Shown: piece by piece, positions 12,001 to 21,871 of the stretch
Layout of the letters: every line of letters begins with the position of its first letter
Numbering within the stretch: the stretch's first letter is position 1
Source: Amphimedon queenslandica
Taxonomy: Eukaryota; Porifera; Demospongiae; Haplosclerida; Niphatidae
Direction of reading: 5' to 3'
Assembly: GCF_000090795.2 (NCBI RefSeq)
Contig: NW_003546437.1
Span: 109,626-173,575 of the forward strand
DNA: 63,950 nucleotides
Notes under the pieces: model-generated
Database searches by the model: none
What the model saw: only the letters and a program-made list of their open reading frames with translations
Told to the model about the DNA's origin: nothing
Program-made: the position numbers and the translations under genes

Positions 12001-12991
12001 TTTACAATTTTGTTTAGTTGCCATTTTGATGCTTGATGATTTTACCCAAACAATAATTTTCTTTATTATTATTTTTGTTATGACTTTACATCATTTATGA
12101 GAGAGAGCATTGAATAGACATGCTGAAGGTATATCAACTATCCTGATGACAAGTGAAATTAATACTAGTCTTGACACAAGTCCTTGTTCAAGAAGCTATG
12201 AGCTGAGAGTGTCCATCTTACTTGCAATGTTGCAGCTATTCCTGTTCTTCCTGGCTGTTGTCATCCATACTATCATTGCATACCATAACATGAAATAATT
12301 GTTTGTTTTTTTAAATAAAATAAAATCACACACTTGATAAAACAGTAAAATGTAAGATTAATACCTTTTTTTAGCTCGAAACCTCCATAAAAAGTATTGC
12401 AGTAGCTGCTTCCAAGCATAGCTTGGTAAAAAATAAATTGCTTCTTCCAGAGCTGCAGATCTGAGCATGTGACCACACCCAAATTTTAGAGCACATGCTT
12501 CTTTAATTAACATAATGGCGGCATGCAGCTATGATGGCTCTATCCAGCAGTCACAGTATCACTTTATCTTTTCTTGAAGAATTATCGAATGGGACATGGA
12601 TCTGCGCATAGCCATTTGGAGTAGAGTGGTGTAAGAACTAGTCTTGTAGCACCAACCAATTTTGAGACACACCTCGCCAACTGAATTGACAGGACTAACT
12701 TTCTTGATGATGATGAAGATAAAAAGAAGTTGGCTGAACAAAACGGCCGGTTCACCGATTTTAGAATATCCTCTTATACAAGGTTTAGAGCCACGCTAGT
12801 GGTACCATTGGAGTCCTCCGGTCAAGAGAAGGTCCTCTAAGAAGTCTGGTAAGCATAAGAGCTCGTTTTCTCAGTATAGCAAGGATGCAAAAGTTGTGGC
12901 AGCCATTTTGTTATTAGTAACGCTACTGCATTACTAATTGACTGATATCAGTAGACCTGGCAATATAGGGAGGTTCAATGTGCTTTAAAAG
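12001..12991. other. Noncoding stretch, weak open frames only
   Basis: A 62-codon plus frame (12110-12298) ends in a hydrophobic run LLAMLQLFLFFLAVVIHTII that could be a membrane segment, but no start context, splice site or homology supports it. Minus-strand frames at 12273-12482 and 12559-12741 are unrecognised. Confidence 0.35.
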
Positions 12992-13143
12992 TACCGTATA
13001 TCGGGTATATTTTAATGCATTAATAATTTCGGAAAAAGCAATAAATTTCGAAATTAAATATTGCGTCATTTTTACATTATTGCAAATTGAAAAAAGAGTA
13101 TCCGGTAGTTTTACTGTACTTAATTTTAAACACGAGGCTGAGC

Positions 13144-14677
13144 ATGTCTCTCTACAACTACTTGCAGAGACAAGGCCATGGCCTTCCAGACCCCAGAGGG
13201 ACACTGTCAAGCTGCCTGCCACCTAGAGCAATAGCTATGGCCAATTCAGAAGTAGAGAAGACGATACATGCTTCACAATCTAAGAAAAGAGGGTCCTATC
13301 ACCAGTATAGCCCAGAGACAGTTGCTGCCATTGGGAAGTTTGCCTCTATTAATGGAGTATCTGCTTGTTCAAGGCATTTATCCAGACAACTAAAGCACTA
13401 TGTATCAACCAGCACAGTTCTATCGATCAAGTAGTCCTACTTAGAAGAAGAGAAACGCCGTGATCGAGAAGATGGTCATCATGGTAGGCAAGAAATCACG
13501 AAACTACCTTTAAAAACAAAAGGAAGACCACCTTTATTTGGAGATATAGACAGCAAAGTCCAAGCATATCTAAAGAAGACCCGAGAAAGTGGAGGTATTA
13601 TCAATTCAAGGATTGTAATGTCTGTTGCCCGAGGATTGGTGCTGTACTTTAATCCATCTCTCCTAAGGGAAAATGGTGGTCATGTTGAGTTAAATCGAAA
13701 TTGGGCTCTGTCTCTTCTTGAGCGTATGAAGTATGTTAAAAGAAAGGGTAGCACAGCTAGGAACAAAGAATCTGTTTCAGATTTCATGGAGCGAAAAAGT
13801 ACCTTTTTGCAGGATGTTGTTGCTACAGTTGAGATAGAAGAAGTTCCTTTTGAGCTCACACTAAATTGGGATCAGACAGGGATAAAAATTGTCCCCAGCT
13901 CAAGTTGGACAATGGAAATCCAAGGATCCAAACGTGTGGAGATCTCTGGTATAGCTGATTAACGTTAGATAACAGCTGTGCTCTGTGGCAATCTTGTTGG
14001 TTACTTTTTGCCTGTGCAGCTGTATATCGAGGGAAATTAGATCGATGTCATCCTCGTTACAAATTCCCAGATGATTGGGATATAACCCATTCACCCAAGC
14101 ATTGGAGCACAGAGACAACATTGCTATTGAAAATATAATTCTTCCATACGTAGAATGTGTTCGTCACAGATTACATTGTGATTCTGCTGCTGCCCTAGTA
14201 ATCATTGATAACTTCAAGGGGCAATTAACACCAGCTGTCAATAATTTATTACAGTGAAATAATGTCCATACTTGTCTCCTTCCTCCAACCACAACTTATC
14301 GTCTTCAGCCATTAGACATTTCAGTAAATAAACCTGTTAAGGATTACCTTAAACATAGGTTTGATGATTGGTACTAACAACAGGTGGTGCCACAAATAAA
14401 TGGAAAGAGTGATGATGAACTTGAAGGTTATGAATTAGCAGCAATTGATATGAGTATGGCAAGAATGAAGGAGATCAGTGCAGAATGGATAGTTGATATG
14501 GCACAATACATAAGCCAGAATCCCACATTTCTTGTAAATGGATTTATAAAATCTGGCATTACTGGAGCACTTGAGGGCATCAGTGAGCTGGCAAGTGATA
14601 GTGAAGAATGACTATATGGAGCAGATCAAGATGATTCATCAGCAGATGAGTCTGAAGATGATATTATTGAATTATAA
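13144..14677 (+). pseudogene. pogo/Tigger-like transposase, inactivated
   Basis: The likely start is the ATG at 13144 (MSLYNYLQRQGHGLP), which matches the N-terminus I know for this family. A helix-turn-helix region follows (YSPETVAAIGKFASINGVS), then GRPPLFGDIDSKVQAYL and LERMKYVKRKGST. The catalytic acids are visible: LNWDQTG (first Asp, about 13870), LVIIDNFKGQ (second, about 14210) and RLQPLDISVNK (third, about 14310), a DD35D-like set. Inactivation: TAG at 13432, two stops near 13960-13970 replacing codons between conserved residues, a frameshift near 14040, and stops at 14256 and 14375. An acidic tail ends about 14677. Cut-and-paste transposition into TA would be its role. Confidence 0.85.
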
Positions 14678-14809
14678 TTCATTTTTCACTTACATTGCTA
14701 TTAATTATATTAACATAAAATTTTAGAGTTATATTTATCATCGATTAATTTGTTAAACAACACAAAATATTAAAATCATTTTAAATTACAAAATAACTTG
14801 TCCATTAGT

Positions 14810-15148
14810 TCTTTTTTGCCTATGAAGGTGACTCGACATGGAATTTCTAGTCCTCCCTGAGGTATGTCAACACTATACTGACGTTTGCCAGTGACAGTAC
14901 ATGACATGAGTCTTCCTTTTTAGAAGTGAACAGACACGACTAAACTTGTGAGGTAAGTGACCAACAACCATTCCTCTTCGTTTCACAGCTACAGCGTACA
15001 TGTCCTTCTCATTATCAGTTTCTCTCTCACACAGAAGTGTTTCATCTACAATAGCGTCCCAAACATCTTTATAGATGTGGTATCCTCGAATACACAACTC
15101 TTTTCTCCTCTTTTCCATCTGCTTCTTGGAATTTCTTTTCTTGACCAC
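14810..15148 (-). pseudogene. HIRAN-like domain gene inside the pogo element
   Basis: The minus frame reads RKELCIRGYHIYKDVWDAIVD, then CERETDNEKDMYAVAVKRRG, VVGHLPHKFSRVCSLL and, after a one-base shift near 14905, CTVTGKRQYSVDIPQGGLEIPC. The order (G-Y-H...W...E...N..D.YAVAV...G..VGHLP...S) fits a HIRAN-type domain, a fold that in helicases such as HLTF binds 3' DNA ends. Assignment is by motif recall. No ATG sits upstream of 15148; the internal ATG near 15118 (MEKRRKELC) is the best start. It ends close to the right TIR and converges on the transposase, so it travels inside the transposon. Its role is unknown; a transposition or host-repair interface is speculation. Confidence 0.65.
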
Positions 15149-15389
15149 GTGGCAAATGAGTAATTTTCAATAGCATTAATTAAACGGAAGTTAATTAATT
15201 TCGCAATAAAACTGTCATCTGAAATTCCCAGCAGTGAACTTTTTAATTGCAGGCCTTTTCATGCATTGAAAGATACCCGATATACGGTATGAATAATCGG
15301 TTATGATAGATATCATGGTTATTGAATGAGCATGCTTAAGTGTAGATTGTAGTCATCTTTTACTTATCTTTCGTACCGTGTTTAAGCAG

Positions 15390-16529
15390 TTATTTATGGT
15401 GGTTAGTTATGCTTATACATGGTTATTGATGGCTATTAATAGTTATCTGTGGTTATCCATGGTTATCCATGGTTATCTATGGTTATCAAGGGTTATCAAT
15501 GGTTATCTATGGTTATCAATGGTTATGAATGGTTATTTATGTTTATCAGTGGTTATATCTATGGTTATCCATTGTTATCCATGGTTATCTATGGTTATTC
15601 ATGGTTATCAAAGGTTATCCATGGTTATCAATGGTTATCTATGGTTATCTATGGTTATCCATGGTTATGAATGGTTATCCATGGTTATGAATGGTTATCC
15701 ATTGTTGTAAATGGTTATCTATTGTCATCTATGGTTATCCATGGTTATCAGTGGTTATCAATGGTTATCTATGGTTATCAATGGTTATCAATGGTTATCA
15801 ATGGTTATTTATGGTTATCAGTGGTTATATCTATGGTTATCCATTGTTATCCATGGTTATCTATGGTTATCCATAGTTATCAATGGTTATCCATGGTTAT
15901 CTATGGTTATCTATGGTTATCCATGGTTATGAATGGTTATCCATGGTTATGAATGGTTATCCATGGTTATGAATGGTTATCCATGGTTATGAATGGTTAT
16001 CCATTGATATAAATGGTTATCCATTGTTATCTATGGTTATCCATGGTTATCAGTGGTTATCAATGGTTAGCAATGGTTATCCATCGTTATCTATGGTTAT
16101 CCATGGTGATCAATGGTTATCCATGGTTATCATGGGTTATCCATGGTTATCATGGGTTATTCATGGTTATCAATGATTATCACTGGTTATCTATGGTTAT
16201 TCATGGTTATCCATGGTTATTCATGGTTATCTTTGGTTATCCATGGTTATCTATTGTTATCCGTGGTTATCTATGGTTGTCTATGGTTTTCAATGGTTAT
16301 CCATGATTATCAATGGTTATCAATGGTGATATTTGGTTATTCATTGTTGTCTATGGTTATCCATGGTTATCTTTGGTTATCCATGGCTGTCTACGGTTAT
16401 TCATGGTTATTTATGGTTATCCAGGGTTACATCCATGGTTACTTATGGTTATCTATGGTTAAATGGTTATTCATGGTTTTTAATGGTTATCCATGGTTAT
16501 CTATGGTTATCTATGGTTATCCATGGTTA
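15390..16529 (+). repeat. Decamer minisatellite (ATGGTTATCN)n
   Basis: About 114 units of a 10-bp motif, mostly ATGGTTATCC, ATGGTTATCT and ATGGTTATCA, with a few units of altered length near 15550, 15825 and 16425. Because 10 is not a multiple of 3 and no unit contains a plus-strand stop, all three plus frames stay open and cycle through MVI(H/N)GY(L/P/Q)WLS. The peptides are a by-product of the repeat; no start context, splice signal or domain suggests translation. Confidence 0.95.
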
Positions 16530-17031
16530 TACTATATCCCAGTTGAGTTTGGGACAAGAAAAACTGGAATAACTTCTTATAGAAAAGTGAGATAAGGATG
16601 AAACTTTTGCAGGTTCGTAGTCGCCAAAGTCCATCAAAATCTGTGAAACCTTGGGTCTCTCAGCTTTTGGGAACCCTGAGAACCGGGTTCTCCCTATAAA
16701 CCCAATGGCATACCAAAGCGAACCGCAATGACGTTTCATGATGTCATAGTTTACATAAGCACATGTAGTCGAGCTCCCAAACTGATCATTCTTCTTTTAA
16801 AATGCTAATAGAGCAAGATCTTCTGATATTGACGGCCTTTATGAAAACTAGTTGACTCCAGCAGCTATTGTACTGCTTATCAGCAGCAGCAGGACTGTTT
16901 TAAGAGTGAAACAACACAGCCGCCATTCCTTTATGAATATCATTATTTACATCATTTTATGACATAGCTACATTTTTCAAATTCCACGCAGCCGCTTCCA
17001 CTTCCATCCCAAACTCAACTGGGATATAGTA
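16530..17031. mobile_element. 502-bp MITE inserted in the minisatellite
   Basis: A perfect 25-bp TIR starts TACTATATCCCAGTTGAG and reappears as the reverse complement ending ...GGGATATAGTA at 17031. TA flanks at 16528-16529 and 17032-17033, and the decamer array resumes at 17034. The interior has no transposase. TA target and TIR suggest a mariner-type non-autonomous element. Confidence 0.93.
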
Positions 17032-17033
17032 TA

Positions 17034-17095
17034 CCTATGGCTATCTATGGTTAGCTATGGTTATATATGGTTATCTATGGTTATTAATGGTTCTC
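17034..17095 (+). repeat. Right remnant of the decamer minisatellite
   Basis: Six degenerate units (ATGGCTATCT, ATGGTTAGCT, ATGGTTATAT and so on) continue the array interrupted by the MITE, then fade into unique sequence. Confidence 0.9.
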
Positions 17096-17364
17096 TATCC
17101 TTATAGACTTACATGTATTTACTAATTGCATGTTCTTGCTAGAACATTCTAGATTTTGTCATTATAAGTTAAGCTAGTGTTATGTGCATTATCTATCATT
17201 CAATTGTACGTTGTTCTCTTTTGTTGGATACTAATCAATACCATAAATAAAGGTTCTCATTAATCTAGACTAAGACTGCCATTACTCCCTGAAGCTATAT
17301 AATGTGAACATTATCCTTGTTAAATTTGGCTAATCAATTAAATTAAAACATTATTTACTATAAT
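17096..17364. other. Unique spacer
   Basis: AT-rich, no coding or repeat signal seen. It separates the minisatellite from the 3' end of the PHD gene on the minus strand. Confidence 0.4.
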
Positions 17365-18326
17365 CACACTTAAATTTGTCTATCTGGTCAGAACGCTTCT
17401 TTGTAATGTTAAGACATTTAAGGTGGTACCATTGTTGGCAATAGTCACACCCAATCATCCAAGATTTTTTGCTACGCCTTTTCATCACAAACTCCTTTAG
17501 GACAGGACAATTCATCATCTTTTTCCACTGGTCTTATTAAAGCTTCAGATCTTGAAGACAGGGATAGAAGTTCAGCACCTGAAATTTATCAAAATAATTC
17601 AGAATTTATGATTGATAGTTTCATATCATTAGTAATTTTTTGGATATAGACCAATATAAATAATTAGTGGTACAATTATGACACAAAATTAATATTTCAT
17701 TATATACAATCTACTTCCTCTAATTATTCTCTTTGGAATAGCGGATGTCACTGTTTCCTCATCTCGAGATTGTGGTGAAACTAATTGAATGCACTGTAAT
17801 ACATAAGCTTAAATCATTTAGCTAGCTAATTGGCACTGATGGTGAGGGTGTTACTTTATCTGCTAGAGGTTGTGACGGAACTAAAAATATGTATTGTAAT
17901 TGATAGAAAATTTAAAGTTTACAGCATATATAGCTACATGTACCTAGTATAGATGGTGAAGGTGTTTCTTCTTCATTGGTTAATAATTGCGACAGAACTA
18001 AACAAATATATTGTAATTGACAGTAAATTTAAAGTTGACAGCATATATAACCTCATGTACCTAGTATAGAGGGTGTTGGTAAAGTTGTTTCTTCTTGAAC
18101 TGAAGATGGCAATGGAACTAATGAAATGTTTGCAATTTGCAACAACATGCATTTTGATACCTACCTGGTATTGATGGCGTATCCTCATCCGGTGATTGTG
18201 AAAGTACTAAAGAAATTTATAGTACAATTGAAAATGTATTGGTTTACAGCATGTAGCTACCTGGTATACATATAGATCCATTGCTTGGGATAAAAGTTGA
18301 ATCAGGAGACTGATTTTTGGAAAAGG
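17365..18326 (-). pseudogene. PHD-finger gene with tandemly duplicated small exons
   Basis: Minus-strand exons: 18261-18326, 18165-18206, 18061-18117, 17944-17997, about 17826-17880, about 17731-17780 and 17578 to about 17365. All fit phase 1 (two bases finish a codon, one base starts the next). The middle exons encode variants of V(L/P)SQ...EEET..PSIL(G), rich in Pro, Ser, Thr and Glu. The first four introns have GT-AG or clear acceptors; donors of the last two small exons are degenerate. The last exon reads LSCPKGVCDEKA, then, after a stop and shift, SWMIGCDYCQQWYHLKCLNI, a Cys4-His-Cys3 PHD pattern whose last Cys is Ser. PHD fingers bind histone tails. Related to the gene at 24.8-25.6 kb. 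5' exons were not resolved; open blocks at 18837-18565 and 19225-19085 (FFSSEWARVICQIQLHGSD) may belong to it. Confidence 0.6.
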
Positions 18327-18329
18327 CTA

Positions 18330-19380
18330 AAAAAATTATTGACATCGCATTAATTTTATACATGTATGTCAGTAGTCCAACTTAAGATATTAACAGCAAT
18401 TTATTTTCAAGTGGACAGATAATTGTGATTATCTAATGGTTTTCCTGAGATGCATACAATAAATTTAGGTTTTTTGAGTGCTTATCATATTTCAGAACAA
18501 AAGAAACGATACAATCTAATTACACAGGCTGTAAAAACATTTTATAAAAAAATGGGTGAGAGTTTTATGATTCTAAATTTTGTAATAGAGTCGTGTCATA
18601 ATTCCACCTACCATTGTCCAGCAACTGAATTAGATCCGAATTCAACTTGCTTCTTGCCACAAAAAGGACTGCCGTCCTATTATTTATACCATTGGCCTTT
18701 GATACTATGGAATCCTTTGAAGTGGTAGAAAGGAACAGTATTGATGAGTTTATACTGCCTCCGATGTCTTTCACAGCATCTTTTACTTTCTGTTCCATGT
18801 CACAACTTAGCTCACAATGTTCCTTCACCATAGGCATGGTACAGAGCTATAGATGGCTCGCCTCTGTGACTGACAGATGGTCATATCATTTGCAGAATTT
18901 ATTGACATGTAAATAAATGTGCAAAAATAAAGAAGAGGAAATAATTATACATGCATATAATATCTATCTATATCTGGTCGACATTATGTGTTACTACAAT
19001 AAATATAACAAATCATTATTAGATGACTTGAATCCCCTATTAATTAAATGCTAACCTCATACACTTCCAAGGCATTCATAACATTTATCAACTGTCTGAG
19101 AAAATCCAATAACATCACTACCGTGTAATTGAATTTGACAGATGACGCGTGCCCATTCACTACTAAAAAATTCAATGATCTCCTGCTAAGTTATCACACT
19201 GACTGGAAGATGCTCGCAAAGCTAAAAGATAAAAAAAATTGAACTTAACAACCTTGTACGTCAATACTGCAACCTACAAGTTGAGATACTAGGAGAAGGA
19301 GTGCATAACTCTTTTGTACCCTAAATTGCACATGAGGAATTTTGCCAATTACAAAAGGCAAAATTATGTTGCTCAGATGC
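18330..19380. other. Possible 5' part of the PHD gene, otherwise unassigned
   Basis: On the minus strand 18837-18565 is open for 90 codons (KVKDAVKDIGGSINSS...) and 19225-19085 encodes a conserved-looking block EIIEFFSSEWARVICQIQL. Both lie upstream of, and on the same strand as, the PHD exons. Splice links could not be proved by eye. Confidence 0.3.
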
Positions 19381-19389
19381 TGCTACATG

Positions 19390-21315
19390 TCTGGTGAGGC
19401 AAGACTGCTCTGGTTTGAGAAGACTAGGAGAGATTGTCGGTAACAATAACTCCTAAGTCTCTACATGAATCATGAGTCTCAATACTGGACCTCAGGAAAG
19501 AATAATCAAAGTAAAAAGGGGTTGACGTAGGGCCATGAAACCTCATGGCAAAAGTTTTGCCAAAGTGAAAATGTAGTGTCGATTCCACACCCCAGTCTCC
19601 AATCCTCTCCAGGTCCTCCTGGAGGAGACAGTCAGCTTCAAAGGAAATAGCCCTTCCACACTTATTGTCATCAGCATATAGCAATAGAGAAGAATGCAGA
19701 GGGGTAAGTGGAAGGTCATTCATGAATAGGGGAAATAACAGGGGCCCTGAAATGCTCCCCTGTGGTATGCCAGAGGTTACAGGCAAAAAAACCAGAGTGA
19801 CAGTTGTTTACGGAGACAAACTGGACCCTATTGTCTAGATAAACTTTTCTAATCCTCCAGGTATTGCCACATACTCCAGATTGAAGTTTCAGTAAAAGAG
19901 TGTGATGACAAACAGAGTCAAAAGCTTTCTGAAGATCCAAGTACACAACATCTGTTTGACACTGACCAGAAAGAGAAGCAAAAATACAATTTAGATGAGT
20001 AAGGAGCTGTTGGACAGTGGAACAGTGCTTTAGAAAATCAATTTGGCTAGAGCAGATTTGGAGGACAATTGAGGGTAGATATGATTGAAAATTAAATGCT
20101 CAAAACCTTTTGAGATAATATATAAGAGAGAGATGGGTCGATAATTATTAGAGGCTTATCGCCAGGTTTTGGAATGGGTTAACTTTATGGACTTGCCATT
20201 CTTTTGGAAGATATGACTGAGCCACACATTGTGAAAACAAGTGATACATTGGCTCACATAGAGAGACGGCACAGTACTTCAAAAGGTATGCAGAGATATC
20301 ATCAGGACCAGAAGCTTTATTTAATTTCAAACCTTGTATACGTCAGGGACAGAAACAGAGAGATCATCAAGACAATCGGAGGGATTTGAGAGAAATGTGT
20401 AGTCAGCGAGAACAGAGGAAGAGCTAAAAATAGAGTGGAAAAATATATTGAACAATTCAGCTTTGTCCTGGTCAGAGTGAGCAGACTGTGAGTCAAGAAA
20501 CATCACAGTAGGGATAGAGTGAAACCCAAGAGTGTGTCTGATTTGTTTGTATATACCAGAGTCTTTAGTAAAGGCAAATTTTTTCACAAGATTAGTCTTT
20601 TAGGCAGCCCTGGCCTCCAGAATATCTTTCTGGAGGTCCTGTTATGCCAGTGAGAGAGAGAGAGAGCCCCACGTCAGCCTGGTTCTGCTGTTTGATCCGC
20701 CTGCGGAGAGAGCGAACCTTATAAAGTTTATGCCTGATATTACCATCAAACCATTTAGGATAGTGAAAAGAGTGAACCAGGGGATAAACCTCTGACATGA
20801 CTCAGAAGTGATGTGATAAAAGACCACAAGTAACCTTCAATATTTGATGACATGTAGAAAGCACCCCAGTTGTGGTCAAACAGAAAATCATTAATACCTA
20901 CGTAATCACCTTTAGAGAAATTGTAAGAGGAAAAAAAGTGAGAGGGAAGATGGGAAAGTTTGCAAGAAAAAGCAAATGTAATAGGATAATGATCAGAGGA
21001 TACCAGGAAAGGAGAGATATCAGAATGGACAACTACATTGGATATGTAAGCAGGACTCTGGGTAAGGACCAGATCCAGGGTATTACCTTTCTCATGAGTA
21101 GAGTCCAGAACAAGCTGTTTTAAGCAATGGGCAAAAACAAAGTCACATAGCAATTGAGAACAACAGCTGTCACTGCTTAGATATAGCCAATCAATTTCAG
21201 GACAGTTAAAGTCACCAAGAAGAATAAAGTCCCAGTTTGAGGTGACAGAAGCTAAATAGTCAAATAGAAGAGACAAATATAAAACAGGAGGAGGGACATG
21301 CACAAGACAGATAAG
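19390..21315 (-). pseudogene. APE-type LINE (jockey/CR1-like) ORF2, 5' truncated
   Basis: Reading from 21315: the end of an AP-like endonuclease (WDFILLGDFNCPEIDW, KGNTLDLVLTQ, SDHYPITFAF, at 21303-20755), the linker (WFDGNIRHKLYKVRSLRRR), then RT blocks: KASGPDDISAYLLKYCA (20330-20148), LDLQKAFDSVCHHTLL (19946-19716), SGIPQGSISGPLLFPLFMNDLP and LLLYADDNK (19786-19424; YADD catalytic pair), then DLGVIVTDN. Several frameshifts separate the blocks. The 5' half of the endonuclease is absent, the usual result of incomplete target-primed reverse transcription. No poly(A) or target duplication was identified. Confidence 0.88.
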
Positions 21316-21629
21316 AATAGTTTAAGGAGTTTGGACAACACTTTTATGAATGTTGAATTTTATGACACAGAAGACAATACTTTAGGGTATTTAATTAAAC
21401 GCACTTACCATACAGAAGTTATTATGTTGGCTAATTCTTTTAGTTTTGAGACATGTTGTGCACACACTTATATTGGAGACAAATGTTTATATATTTGTTT
21501 ATGCTGAAACATTGAAACTTGTTAATCGATATTTTTACAGTATTAATGTTGTAATAGCATGTTGATGTTTATTTAGCAAATTTTTATTTTAACATTTTCT
21601 GATAATTTGCAATTTCCGTTTTTACTGTG
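21316..21629. other. AT-rich spacer
   Basis: A 69-codon plus frame (21298-21507) is unrecognised. Nothing else seen. Confidence 0.35.
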
Positions 21630-21871
21630 AATGAAGTTTTTAATACAATTCTTAGCTAGTGCTACAGCAAGGTTGAAAGGTTTTTGCAACTAAGTTTTGT
21701 ATTTTGACTATTTTTGACTAAAATTTTGTGTTAGACAATGAAACCATTTATTGGTTTACACGGCTTGAAAAGCAAATCAGCTACTGCTAAGACAAAATTT
21801 TTTTGACCATTGTATTTAACTTATCACCTTGCTGTAGCACTAGCAAATTATTGCATTAAGAACTTCATTGC
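21630..21871. mobile_element. ~240-bp inverted-repeat element
   Basis: Arms of about 40-45 bp: AATGAAGTTTTTAATACAAT ... GCTAGTGCTACAGCAAGGT (about 21629-21673) against the reverse complement at 21824-21871. The TAGTGCTACAGCAAGGT core is perfect. The interior is AT-rich and noncoding. A MITE is the simplest reading; the target duplication was not resolved. Confidence 0.65.

Larger units (their letters stand above)
12994..15287. mobile_element. pogo/Tigger-like DNA transposon with two genes
   Basis: Ends share a 27-bp TIR (CCGTATATCGGGTAT perfect, then TTT and AATGCAT with two mismatches) and are flanked by TA at 12992-12993 and 15288-15289, as expected of the IS630-Tc1-mariner superfamily. 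Inside are a plus-strand pogo-type transposase (13144-14677) and a convergent minus-strand HIRAN-like gene (about 14810-15148). Total 2294 bp. Both genes are broken. Confidence 0.88.

Noticed and set aside
15378..16595. Several long overlapping open frames encoding MVI-GY-WLS repeats
   Set aside because: They are read-through of a 10-bp minisatellite that lacks stops in all plus frames; no domain, start context or splice signal.
15360..17095. Telomeric or CRISPR-like array
   Set aside because: Units are contiguous decamers without spacers and do not match TTAGGG; the sequence is eukaryotic.
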